Below, in pieces: positions 7,638 to 16,082 of a stretch of 64,000 bases of DNA. Origin of the DNA: Paenibacillus sp. V4I7 (lineage in GTDB: Bacteria > Bacillota > Bacilli > Paenibacillales > NBRC-103111); the NCBI RefSeq assembly GCF_030817275.1, contig NZ_JAUSZD010000002.1, forward strand, positions 6,758,001 to 6,822,000, written 5' to 3'. The notes beneath the pieces were generated by a model, which ran no database searches, was not told the origin of the DNA, and saw only the letters and a list, made by a program, of their open reading frames with translations. Positions within the stretch are counted from its first letter, which is position 1, and each line of letters starts with the position of its first letter. A program made the position numbers and the translations under genes.

Positions 7638-9185
7638 TTATTTTTTGGATGCTTTATAAGCATCTAGTTGTTTTTGATACTCAGCTATCACTTTATCAAT
7701 ACCAGCTGCTTTCAGCTTATCAATGGCTGTCTTGCTCTTCTGGTCATAATCCAGCACACCATCGTAGATAGGCATCACATCGGATGTATAGACAGCCTGA
7801 ATATTGGACATCTCGGCTTTCACCGCGGTTGGATCGAAGAAAAAGTCTGCTGCGAAGAATGTTTTCGCATTCGGATCCGCGACGAATAATGCTTTGTTAG
7901 CGCTTAACGTATTCGGATCGATACGAATGAACTTCAGGTTCCCGATCATCCAGTCTTCCTGCTTATACAGATCTGTCTTGCCATCTGCATCTTTTAGGTA
8001 TTCAATACCGCGTTCACCGATTTTCTTGTACGTTTTGCCTTCAATGCCATACATGAACAAATCATAATTTTCCTGTGAGGTGTATAACCAATTCAAGAAC
8101 TTTACGGCGGCTTCAGGATGTTTGCTGTTTGCTGCTACGGCATTTACGTTTTTCGCGTTAAACATTCTGTAATGCGGTTTATCAGGATTTAATCGCTGAA
8201 GGGTGAAATCTTCGTCTTTCATGTTTGGATACGTCTTTTTCATTTCATTAATGTTATTAGGTGTACCGAATAAGAACGGATAAATGCCACTATTGATTTG
8301 CTTATCGATTTGCTCCTGCTTAATTACGAGAATATCTGGATTCGTAAGTTTTTTCTGATAAGCCGTACGGAAGAATGCCGCATCCTTCTTAAACTCCTCT
8401 GTTTCTGCCCAGCTCTTCACTTTGCCGTCCTGATCAATGAAAGCAATTTTATCTTTCACTGCAAACGGATACGAATCATAAGCACGGTGCAGCACATCGG
8501 ATGCATCACGCAATCCGCCGCGAATAGGAAGGTACGGCTTGGAAGCTCCATGATCTGTTGCCATTACCTTTTCCATAGCTGCCAGCATTTCTTCCTGGGT
8601 TTTAGGAACTTCCTTGACACCTGCTTGATTCAATAAGATGCGATTTGCTGTGAAGGAACCGTCAACAGCAGGTTCATACCAATAGGATGGAATACCGAAC
8701 GTTTTCCCGTCTTTTTGTACGCCGCTCCATACTGAATCAGGTATAGCTTTCTTTAATTCAGGCCCATATTTTGCAACCTCGGGTCCAACATCTTTGACAG
8801 CTCCGCGACCAATATAATTGGCCAAAGAAATCCAGTCATTCATGACATGGAACATATCAAACGCTTCACCCGTTGAAAGCTTGAGGTTCAGCTTCTGTTC
8901 CCAGGCTCCCCAGTCGATATATTCTTTGATGATTTTCACATTCACGCCGTCAGCCTGCAGTTTCTTATCAACAGCATCTTTAACGGCTGCCCACTCTTTC
9001 GGTTCATTACCAGGTAAAACATATTTCAAAGTGACGACTTCTGCCGGTTTCGCTGATTCTTTGACACTCTTGTCTTCTGGTTTTATTGATGCAGAAGCTT
9101 CAGGCTTTTCATCTGTTGTTCCGCAGCCTGCAATAAAGGATACTGCTAATAGACTGGATATTGAAACCATGGATAGCTTTTTCAT
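7638..9185 (-). CDS. Sugar ABC transporter solute-binding lipoprotein
   Basis: A 515-residue family-1 extracellular binding protein. The N-terminus MKKLSMVSISSLLAVSFIAGC has the basic, hydrophobic and lipobox (FIAGC) parts of a lipoprotein signal. The rest is the two-lobed binding fold of the LipO/LplA type (about 50-500), including EAFDMFHVMNDWISLANYIGRGAVKDV. It catches an oligosaccharide outside the membrane for the two permeases encoded just upstream (9238-11083). It is the last gene of the operon; 52 bp separate it from the permease gene. The sugar cannot be told from sequence. Confidence 0.9.
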   Translation of the reverse strand: MKKLSMVSISSLLAVSFIAGCGTTDEKPEASASIKPEDKSVKESAKPAEVVTLKYVLPGNEPKEWAAVKDAVDKKLQADGVNVKIIKEYIDWGAWEQKLNLKLSTGEAFDMFHVMNDWISLANYIGRGAVKDVGPEVAKYGPELKKAIPDSVWSGVQKDGKTFGIPSYWYEPAVDGSFTANRILLNQAGVKEVPKTQEEMLAAMEKVMATDHGASKPYLPIRGGLRDASDVLHRAYDSYPFAVKDKIAFIDQDGKVKSWAETEEFKKDAAFFRTAYQKKLTNPDILVIKQEQIDKQINSGIYPFLFGTPNNINEMKKTYPNMKDEDFTLQRLNPDKPHYRMFNAKNVNAVAANSKHPEAAVKFLNWLYTSQENYDLFMYGIEGKTYKKIGERGIEYLKDADGKTDLYKQEDWMIGNLKFIRIDPNTLSANKALFVADPNAKTFFAADFFFDPTAVKAEMSNIQAVYTSDVMPIYDGVLDYDQKSKTAIDKLKAAGIDKVIAEYQKQLDAYKASKK

Positions 9186-9237
9186 GTGACCCTCTCCCTT
9201 TGAGTTAATCTTATATAAACCTCTTCCGAGGAAAATA

Positions 9238-10116
9238 TCAACCTTTAACTGAACCTACGATAAGTCCTTTAACGAAATATCGCTGGAGAAATGGATATAA
9301 AAACACGATCGGGCCAAGTGTTATCACTACGGTTGCCATCTTCGCGGATTCTGCAGGAGCGGTATATGGACTGCTTGCACCTGCCGGAATCATGCTGAGC
9401 ATTTCAATGTTGGACCGGATTTTAAATAAAACGTACTGAAGAGGGTATAAGCTTTTATTATCAACTAACATGATGGCATTGAACCAATCATTCCAGTAGG
9501 CCAGCGCATAGAAAAGAAGAATGGTCGCTAACACAGGGACACATAAGGGCAAGTAAATCTGAAAAGCAATTCGCAGATCATTAGCTCCGTCCATATAGGC
9601 TGATTCCCTGAGCGCACCCGGCAGTGCTTCCATAAAGTTGCGTACTAGAAACATATTGAATGCATTGAATAACAGCATAGGAACAATAAGAGCAAACAGA
9701 TTGTCTACCAATCCTAGCTTTTTGCACATGATATACCATGGAACCAAACCGCCATTAAAAAGCAGTGTAATGAAAAAGTATAAATTAAGTCCTGCACGGT
9801 ATTTCACTTTTGGATTGGAGAGCGTATAGGCGGCCATAGCCGTGATAATCACAGCGATTAGGCTGCCGGCTACGGTTACCGTGATCGTCACCATATAGCT
9901 CTTGAGCAATACAGTCTTATTGTTGAGTAAAGTGCGATAAGCCTCTAGTGAAAAATGCTCGGGTATCAGCTGATACCCGTTCCGAATAATACTGTCTTCA
10001 TCCGAGATGGATACCATCACCGTAAGAAACATAGGCAGAATACATAGGAGGGCATAGATCGCCAGCACGATATAGATCAACATCCCCGCCGGATCGAAGC
10101 GTTTCAGTGTCTTCAT
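9238..10116 (-). CDS. Carbohydrate ABC transporter permease, LplC/MalG type
   Basis: Inner-membrane half-channel with six predicted helices. The cytoplasmic EAA loop is LRESAYMDGANDLRIAFQIYLPLCVPVLATI, the ATPase contact site, and the protein ends in the family's typical FLQRYFVKGLIVGSVKG. The ATG at 10114-10116 (MKTLKRFDPAG) was chosen: it sits 2 bp from the stop of the preceding permease gene and has GGAAGGGG upstream. A longer frame to 10167 would run inside that gene. It pairs with the permease at 10118. No ATPase gene is nearby. Confidence 0.9.
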   Translation of the reverse strand: MKTLKRFDPAGMLIYIVLAIYALLCILPMFLTVMVSISDEDSIIRNGYQLIPEHFSLEAYRTLLNNKTVLLKSYMVTITVTVAGSLIAVIITAMAAYTLSNPKVKYRAGLNLYFFITLLFNGGLVPWYIMCKKLGLVDNLFALIVPMLLFNAFNMFLVRNFMEALPGALRESAYMDGANDLRIAFQIYLPLCVPVLATILLFYALAYWNDWFNAIMLVDNKSLYPLQYVLFKIRSNIEMLSMIPAGASSPYTAPAESAKMATVVITLGPIVFLYPFLQRYFVKGLIVGSVKG

Positions 10117-10117
10117 C

Positions 10118-11083
10118 TCAATAAAGCGCCCCTTCCTTGAAATATCTGCGTATAAACCAATTCGCAATGAAAACGAGCAGTAATCCTACTGTTGATTGGA
10201 ATAAGCCTACAGCCGCTGCATTGGAAGGATCTCCAATTTGCCGAAGCGATCGAAACACATACGTATCAATAACATCCGTCGTCGGGTAGAGCACACCATT
10301 ATCGCCGATGATGGCATAGATCATGCCGAAGTCCCCATAGAAGATTTTTCCTAAGTTTAATAAGGTCAATATGGCAATTGTCGGTGCCAAGAGAGGCATT
10401 GTAATCCTCCAAATTTTGTCCCACCTCGTAGCCCCATCGATTTCAGCAGATTCATAAAGCGAATGATCGATTCCCGTTATCGCTGCCAAGTAAATGATCG
10501 AGCCCATTCCCGCTTCTTTCCAAATCTTCATAGCCACGAGAATCCATGGCCAGGCCTCCGCTTTGGTGTACCAATTCACCGTTTCCATCCCGAAGAACGT
10601 AAGCATCTGATTGATCATGCCAAAATCGGTAGAAAAAAGTCCGTACATCATATAACTGACAATAATCCACGAAAGAAAATTCGGAAATATCATCGTTGTC
10701 TGTGCGAATCGTTGAAACAAACGGCTTCTTATTTCGTTAAATAAGATCGCGATGAATACGGCGCTAACTGTGCCAGCAATGAGAAACATGACATTTAACT
10801 TCACCGTGTTTATGGTAATTAACAGCGCATCGTTGGTCTTAAAGAAGAATTCAAAGTTTTTGAAGCCTATCCACTCACTGCCGAACACACCCTTCTGATA
10901 ATTAAAATGTTGAAAGGCTATCAACAGGTAGGGGTAAGTGGCATACGAGAAGATAAAAACATATAGGAGGGCAGGGACAATTAATAAGTAGGAGAACCGA
11001 TTGCTGAAAAGCTCGTGCAGTACTCCTGTTTTCTTCTTGACTTTGGAAACGCTCTCTTTTTTTAAGCATGTTCGTGTCTGCAT
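10118..11083 (-). CDS. Carbohydrate ABC transporter permease, LplB/MalF type
   Basis: A 321-residue, six-helix permease and first gene of the operon. The EAA loop is LYESAEIDGATRWDKIWRITMPLLAPTI, and the C-terminal helix ends GLLLVFIANWFIRRYFKEGALY. The first 30 residues are basic and cytoplasmic. The ATG follows GAGAGGTG. A good sigma-A promoter lies at 11113-11141. Partner genes are the second permease (2-bp overlap) and the binding lipoprotein; the AraC regulator directly upstream probably controls all three. Confidence 0.9.
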   Translation of the reverse strand: MQTRTCLKKESVSKVKKKTGVLHELFSNRFSYLLIVPALLYVFIFSYATYPYLLIAFQHFNYQKGVFGSEWIGFKNFEFFFKTNDALLITINTVKLNVMFLIAGTVSAVFIAILFNEIRSRLFQRFAQTTMIFPNFLSWIIVSYMMYGLFSTDFGMINQMLTFFGMETVNWYTKAEAWPWILVAMKIWKEAGMGSIIYLAAITGIDHSLYESAEIDGATRWDKIWRITMPLLAPTIAILTLLNLGKIFYGDFGMIYAIIGDNGVLYPTTDVIDTYVFRSLRQIGDPSNAAAVGLFQSTVGLLLVFIANWFIRRYFKEGALY

Positions 11084-11112
11084 GCAGCACCTCTCACTTT
11101 CGGGTTGACTTC

Positions 11113-11141
11113 AGCATAGGAGATTGCAGCGGTGCTGTAAA
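11113..11141 (-). promoter_or_regulatory. Predicted promoter of the ABC operon
   Basis: On the minus strand: -35 TTTACA (11136-11141), 17-bp spacer, -10 TATGCT (11113-11118). The sequence just upstream, AATACTCGAAATTTACA, recurs at the DUF1861 promoter. TCGAAA also occurs 19 bp further upstream, as expected for an AraC-type direct-repeat site. Confidence 0.65.
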
Positions 11142-11205
11142 TTTCGAGTATTGGTATTCCTTTCGATAATTCGTGTTGCGACTTATTAAAAATAAGAAAT
11201 GCTAT

Positions 11206-11252
11206 CAAAAAAGACGATTGAGTGCCCATTGAGGCCCCAATCGTCCTTATTT
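11206..11252 (-). terminator. Terminator after the AraC-type regulator gene
   Basis: GACGATTG pairs with CAATCGTC across a roughly 20-nt loop, followed by TTTTTT on the minus strand, directly after the stop at 11253. It separates the regulator from the operon promoter. Confidence 0.85.
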
Positions 11253-13547
11253 TTACGCATTCTTTTGATTTTGTTCTCGATAGCGGGAGGGCGTAACTCC
11301 GTATTTTTTCTTAAATACCGTTGAAAAGTAAGAGACATTATAAATCCCGACTTGTTCGCCAATCTGAGCAACGGTACCGCTCGTTCCTGCAAGCAGCGAT
11401 TTTGCATGCTCCATGCGAATATGTGTAACATGATCATTAAAAGACGTACCCACCATACTTTTGAACATTTTACCGATGTATCCTGAAGTTAATCCTACCT
11501 GATCTGATACGATCTCCAGTGAGAGATTAGGGTCGTGGTAATGCTGCTCTAAGTACTGCTTAACCTCTTCAATCACCTTGGAGTTCTTCAAAGCGGCCAA
11601 ACTCGTTTTATTTTCTTCGATCATATCTACAATTCGAAAGCAAAAAAGCTTCATCATGGTTTGAATTTCATCCAGCGTTTCTGCCTGTGGAAGTTCATTC
11701 ATAGCCAAATATAGCTCCTTGGGATCAGCATCCCACCATTCCACGATACTTTCAAATTCTCTCGTTATAGCCAGATGTAAAAAGCTTGCATACTGTAAAG
11801 TTAGTGACGGAGAACCACATCGGGATAATAAGGCCGTCCATTCTGCGATCTCTTTTTGAATGGTCCTGGGCTGACAAAGTTTGATGGCATCGATGATCTT
11901 GCGCTCCATTGCTGCTGGGTAACGCGTATGTTCGTCAGGAAGGATAGATCTCGTCGCATCAAGCAAACTGCCGTACCCCCAAAACAGCTTCAATGCCATA
12001 TACCGTTGCGTAGATCGATACGAGCGCTCTATGTCTCCTATAGCCGAAACCACATCACCAATGCTTACCGATATAGATGTCTTGTAATAGTCTTTAACAG
12101 CCGCCTGGATTTCGTTCAGGATGAAATATAACTGCTCGTCCGGTGCAGACTGATCCCATTGAACAATCATCGTAATTTCATTTTCCTCGAGAATAACCTC
12201 ATCATTTCGATAGATCTTGCTAATCATCTCTTGTGCAATATTGCTTATGGCGAAACGAATGAGCTCCCTGTCAAGAGCGCTGTACGTGTTCTTAAAACTA
12301 TGGTATTGATCGATTTGAAACTGAATAACAGCAAAATAAGGACCTTGCATACGAGAAAGTAACTGCTGTTCAATATCCCCCGTATAGCCAGATGACTGCG
12401 AACGTCCTTTCAGCATGTTGTACATATAGCCGTTTTTCAGTAAATCAGAAGACCGTGACAGCGTCATTTCCATTGATTTGGTCACCTGTATGGAGTTAGA
12501 GAATGCTTCCGATAATAGCTTGTACTCATCCAAACGAAGAAGAGGTTTGGTTTCAGAAGTTCCACTTTCCGTCACCTTATCTACTAGTGCCTTGATTGGG
12601 TTATACAGGTTGCCAGTGACAATTAATGATATGCAAGCTCCTGTAATGAAAAGAAATAGCGCAATAAGGAGCATCAAATTACGAAGCTCATAAAGTTTCG
12701 AAAGCAATTGATCGTAAGGGCGAGCACTAACAAACACCCAATCCAGTGTTTCTGACTTCACATAAGTAATGAGGAATTTATGATGTTCAAGTGATTGAAC
12801 AAAGCTGCCCTGACTTCCCTCATCGGATAAAATGCGTTGAACATAATCGTTTTCCGAGAAATTCTTCATAAATTGTTCGGAATCCGAATGAGAGATCACC
12901 GTGCCTTTTGAGTCCATAACAAAAGTACTTGTATCGCTGGACGAACTGCTAATACTGCTCATCGTATTTTGAATATATGTCTCTTTTAAATCGAGTACGA
13001 TGGCTGACTTCGTCGGCCCCGAAAAGACAGGTTCAGGAATAATCTTGAACGTTAGTAGTTGAAGCGAATGGCCATTTCCATCTAAAACTTTACGAGGATA
13101 AAAACCAAGATAACCGGTCTGTCTTCTTTCCGCCATTTGCGGGTCTGCAGGCAGAGAAGCGACATCAACATAAGCCATATTGGTGAAATTATAAATACTG
13201 ATATTGGCTAAGAAAGGATAAACGCTTTGCATCTTCGTTAATAGAAGATTAGCGTTGTAATTTGCAACTTTATCATCCACATTAGCATTCATGAAGGTGA
13301 TGATCTGGTTATCACTCATCAGTTGGTTCGTAATGTTCTGCACTTGTTCAAAAACGACATTCGCCGTATAGCTCACTTGCGAGAGCATTTCCCGAGAGGA
13401 GAGATCGATTTCTTTGACGGCTCTAGTCGAGAACATCGAATACAAGATGGTGCATAATAAGCTGATCGTCACCATTATTAAAAATAAGTAGGACAATATT
13501 AGTCTTCTATATACGCGATAATGTTGAATACGCTTTAAAAATCCCAT
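11253..13547 (-). CDS. AraC-family regulator with membrane-bound extracellular sensor
   Basis: A 764-residue regulator of the type common beside Paenibacillus sugar importers. Helices at about 14-36 and 288-312 enclose an extracellular, Cache-like sensing domain. A middle cytoplasmic part follows (about 330-640). The C-terminal 105 residues are a double-HTH AraC domain, including LSLEIVSDQVGLTSGYIGKMFKSMVG and IGEQVGIYNVSYFSTVFKKKYGVTPSRYR. It probably senses a sugar, directly or through the binding protein, and activates the importer operon. The ATG follows GGAGGACTACATC. It sits between the DUF1861 gene and the importer, all on the same strand. Confidence 0.9.
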   Translation of the reverse strand: MGFLKRIQHYRVYRRLILSYLFLIMVTISLLCTILYSMFSTRAVKEIDLSSREMLSQVSYTANVVFEQVQNITNQLMSDNQIITFMNANVDDKVANYNANLLLTKMQSVYPFLANISIYNFTNMAYVDVASLPADPQMAERRQTGYLGFYPRKVLDGNGHSLQLLTFKIIPEPVFSGPTKSAIVLDLKETYIQNTMSSISSSSSDTSTFVMDSKGTVISHSDSEQFMKNFSENDYVQRILSDEGSQGSFVQSLEHHKFLITYVKSETLDWVFVSARPYDQLLSKLYELRNLMLLIALFLFITGACISLIVTGNLYNPIKALVDKVTESGTSETKPLLRLDEYKLLSEAFSNSIQVTKSMEMTLSRSSDLLKNGYMYNMLKGRSQSSGYTGDIEQQLLSRMQGPYFAVIQFQIDQYHSFKNTYSALDRELIRFAISNIAQEMISKIYRNDEVILEENEITMIVQWDQSAPDEQLYFILNEIQAAVKDYYKTSISVSIGDVVSAIGDIERSYRSTQRYMALKLFWGYGSLLDATRSILPDEHTRYPAAMERKIIDAIKLCQPRTIQKEIAEWTALLSRCGSPSLTLQYASFLHLAITREFESIVEWWDADPKELYLAMNELPQAETLDEIQTMMKLFCFRIVDMIEENKTSLAALKNSKVIEEVKQYLEQHYHDPNLSLEIVSDQVGLTSGYIGKMFKSMVGTSFNDHVTHIRMEHAKSLLAGTSGTVAQIGEQVGIYNVSYFSTVFKKKYGVTPSRYREQNQKNA

Positions 13548-13631
13548 GATGTAGTCCTCCTTGACTCCATCATAACTTATTCATCTTCACTAATGTATCT
13601 TAAAAAAGATGACTCAATTTCAAAAATCAGC

Positions 13632-13666
13632 AAAAAGCCCCGCCTGAAGACCAATCAGGTGGAGCC
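13632..13666 (-). terminator. Terminator after the DUF1861 gene
   Basis: CCTGA/TCAGG with imperfect GGCTCC/GGGGCT extension, followed by a minus-strand T-run. It lies directly downstream of the gene that ends at 13673. Confidence 0.7.
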
Positions 13667-13672
13667 ATGTAT

Positions 13673-14617
13673 TCATCTATTTTCATATTCCACGAATGGA
13701 TCATCAATAAGCAGTCTATGTGCCTCTGCATCACTTACACCTGCATACAACATTGCCTTGCCATCCTCCAAGCGATGAAGACCTCCGCTGAAAATGACAT
13801 CGATGAGATCGATTCTCTTGGCAGGTCCTTGAGGAAATTGATCACGCGTGGCGATGATCTTAATTGGACTTCTTTCCGAAGTCTTCGGATCGAAAGCAAA
13901 TGTCATGGCATGGTAATGGCGAATCTCGCCTTCTTCCATGTAAGAAATATGACCAAGAACACCCGCAAGCCCGTTCTTTAACACGTGTGCTTCATTCACG
14001 CCTCCCCATTCATCCTTCTGAAACTGATCCGTGAATACAGGAGCTGCATCGATCACAGCTTCATTCAAATCTTCGAGCTTTTCAAGCTCTGTATAACCAA
14101 TGACAGCCCGGGCTCCTTCAACACCAAATGGCCGTGTAAATACACCTATTCGTCCGTTTGCATATTCGATAAGACGGATATCTTTCATGTGATCAGGACC
14201 GCAGGCAAAGTAAGTTAAATCTTGAATATCCTTCCCCTTAAACAACAAGGTACGCCATGTTTTGACCTGATTAGGATTCCCCGTATCAAAGACGACCTCG
14301 ACACCACCGAAAACTAACTCTCCGGAAATAAACGTGAAAAAAGGATCCTGTAAATCAAAGGTAATGGTCCCTGCCCTCGGTATCCATGTGCCGCCGCGAT
14401 TCACGAAAAACATAACCTCTGAACGTTCAGAATCACGGGACTCCACACGACCAGCAAGAACCATTTCTCCGCCGTCCATAAAAGGAGCCGCAATATTATA
14501 AACATCCTTATCGCCAACGCCTGCGAAGACAAGCTTTTCTGCACCGTAAGCTTTCTTGTTGAATGCCTCCAGCAGCTGCTTGGAGGACTTTACTTCATTA
14601 CGCAAAGAAAGTGTCAA
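13673..14617 (-). CDS. DUF1861 family protein, probable glycoside-active beta-propeller
   Basis: A 314-residue cytoplasmic protein with no signal peptide. Repeated strand patterns such as FAGVGDKDVYNIAAPF, MVLAGRVESRDSERSEVMFF and GRIGVFTRPFGVEGARAVIGY match the DUF1861 family, which resembles five-bladed propellers of GH43/GH130 type; this relation is inferred. Conserved-looking acids occur in WGGVNEAHVLKNGLAGVLGHI and VIFSGGLHR. It may be a phosphorylase or hydrolase for the imported sugar. The start is a TTG (14615-14617) with GGGGAGAAGG upstream. Its promoter resembles that of the adjacent importer operon. Confidence 0.8.
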   Translation of the reverse strand: MTLSLRNEVKSSKQLLEAFNKKAYGAEKLVFAGVGDKDVYNIAAPFMDGGEMVLAGRVESRDSERSEVMFFVNRGGTWIPRAGTITFDLQDPFFTFISGELVFGGVEVVFDTGNPNQVKTWRTLLFKGKDIQDLTYFACGPDHMKDIRLIEYANGRIGVFTRPFGVEGARAVIGYTELEKLEDLNEAVIDAAPVFTDQFQKDEWGGVNEAHVLKNGLAGVLGHISYMEEGEIRHYHAMTFAFDPKTSERSPIKIIATRDQFPQGPAKRIDLIDVIFSGGLHRLEDGKAMLYAGVSDAEAHRLLIDDPFVEYENR

Positions 14618-14653
14618 TGTACCTTCTCCCCATTCCTATTTGTGATGTTTTTG

Positions 14654-14682
14654 ATCATAAAGTAGGCATAGAGAAATGTAAA
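14654..14682 (-). promoter_or_regulatory. Predicted promoter of the DUF1861 gene
   Basis: On the minus strand: -35 TTTACA (14677-14682), 17-bp spacer, -10 TATGAT (14654-14659). TCGAAATTTACA is identical to the importer promoter at 11136-11147, and AATACTC occurs a little further upstream in both. Confidence 0.7.
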
Positions 14683-15061
14683 TTTCGATTTTTAGGAATG
14701 AGTATTGAGAATTTGCAATCGTTGATTTTTATAGGAAATCACTATTTCTCTTTCCTTAGCATCTCGTAGCTAGCCAGCTATTCTCTGCCGTTTCCCTATG
14801 CTTTCACAGGGTACGTTTATCTAAATGCTTCACGTCACTCCCTTATTTCACCTCCGAAGGCAATATTTCTGTCAAAAATGGCAAAATAGGGTGTCCAGGT
14901 CCCCTTTACGCTCAAAAAAGCTGGAATTTGATAAATAGCACATCGTAATTCCGTTTGCCGCTTTCGAGCCCTGCTAGCATTCCCTAAATGAGCGGCTCCA
15001 ACCACCGCTTTTGTTCGACAATGAAATCGGAGGCAGGCTTTCGGTTTGGCATAAAATCTAG
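14683..15061. other. Intergenic region, no gene recognised
   Basis: About 380 bp between the DUF1861 promoter and the terminator at 15064. A minus-strand open frame across part of it (to 15356) overlaps aguB in another frame and has no ribosome site or recognisable protein. No further exporter fragments were seen beyond the stub at 15062-15196. Confidence 0.45.
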
Positions 15062-15196
15062 TCAAAAAAAGAGCTGCTCCCCAAGGAGCAGCCCTATAAT
15101 TGCTACCAAACCAAACATGGTTAAAATACCGATAGGCCCGACCGGTGCAGTGATCGAAAGCCCCAGTAAAATCCCCTTCAACAACGGAATGAGCAT
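15062..15196 (-). pseudogene. Remnant of a LysE/RhtB-type exporter gene
   Basis: A 44-codon frame starting 5 nt after the aguB stop. Its first 25 residues, MLIPLLKGILLGLSITAPVG followed by PIGIL, match the start of LysE-family exporters, in which the first helix ends in APVGPIG. The next residues (TMFGLVAIIGL) look like a different hydrophobic segment, and the frame then runs into the terminator. Intact members have about 200 residues and six helices, so most of the gene is deleted. A functional copy would fit putrescine or amino-acid export beside aguAB. Calling it a remnant is inference from the short match. Confidence 0.65.
15064..15092 (-). terminator. Terminator of the aguA-aguB transcript
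   Basis: GCTGCTCC (15073-15080) pairs perfectly with GGAGCAGC (15085-15092) across CCAA. A seven-T run follows on the minus strand. Confidence 0.95.
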
Positions 15197-15201
15197 CGTT
15201 A

Positions 15202-16077
15202 TTACAGTACCTGCTCACCATCATACGTAGCAATTTTCTTGTAAAGATCCGGACGGCGATCACGGAAAATGCCCCACTCGATACGCTGAACTTCCAGCTG
15301 ATCGAGGTCAAATTCGGCAACAAGCACCGTTTCCTCATTGCGGCCAGCTTCCTCAATCATATTGCCCTGCGGGCCTGCGATAAAAGACGAACCATAGAAG
15401 TTGATGCTGGATTCTTCATCTTCTTCCTTACCGATTCGATTCGACGCGATAACCGGCATCAAGTTCGCCGCGGCGTGGCCGCGCATGCACATTTGCCAGT
15501 GATCCTTAGAATCGATCGAACCGTCCTGCGGCTCGGAGCCGATAGCGGTCGGGTAGAACAGCAGCTCCGCACCCATCAATGCCATAACCCTTGCAGCTTC
15601 CGGGTACCATTGATCCCAACAAACGCCTACGCCAATTTTGGCATAACGTGTTTTCCAAACCTTGAACCCGGTATCACCAGGGTTAAAATAGAACTTTTCT
15701 TCATACCCCGGACCATCAGGGATATGACTTTTGCGATAAAGGCCAAGCACTTCACCATCTGCATCGATGACTGCTAACGAGTTGTAGCGCGCATAATTCT
15801 TTTTCTCATAAAAGCTTATCGGCAGTACGACCTGAAGCTCTTTAGCAATTTCGCGAAAGTGTTTGATCGCTTTGTTGTTCTCCAGCTCCGTCGCGTAATG
15901 ATAATAGTCGGACTTCTCTTTTTGGCAGAAATACGGTGTCTCAAACAGCTCTTGGATCAAAATAATTTGAGCGCCCTTCGCGGCTGCTTGGCGAACCAAG
16001 GTCTCTGCTTGGCGAATGTTTTCTTCTATATTATCGGAACAGCTCATTTGCGTTGCTGCTACTGTGACATTTCTCAA
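15202..16077 (-). CDS. aguB: N-carbamoylputrescine amidase
   Basis: Nitrilase-superfamily enzyme that splits N-carbamoylputrescine to putrescine, CO2 and ammonia, the second step of the agmatine route. The catalytic triad is visible: Glu in LIQELFETPYF, Lys in LYRKSHIPDGPGY and Cys in IGVGVCWDQWYPEAARVM. The TTG at 16075-16077 (product LRNVTVAATQM) is preferred: GAAAGGGTGATT lies upstream, it gives the standard length of about 291 residues, and it lies 5 bp after the aguA stop. An in-frame ATG at 16122 lies inside aguA. It is the second gene of the aguA-aguB pair. Confidence 0.95.
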   Translation of the reverse strand: MRNVTVAATQMSCSDNIEENIRQAETLVRQAAAKGAQIILIQELFETPYFCQKEKSDYYHYATELENNKAIKHFREIAKELQVVLPISFYEKKNYARYNSLAVIDADGEVLGLYRKSHIPDGPGYEEKFYFNPGDTGFKVWKTRYAKIGVGVCWDQWYPEAARVMALMGAELLFYPTAIGSEPQDGSIDSKDHWQMCMRGHAAANLMPVIASNRIGKEEDEESSINFYGSSFIAGPQGNMIEEAGRNEETVLVAEFDLDQLEVQRIEWGIFRDRRPDLYKKIATYDGEQVL

Positions 16078-16082
16078 TGGAA

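Noticed and set aside
14835..15356. Minus-strand ORF of 173 codons
   Set aside because: It overlaps aguB in another frame, has no ribosome site and no family resemblance; the LysE stub is in a different frame of the same strand.
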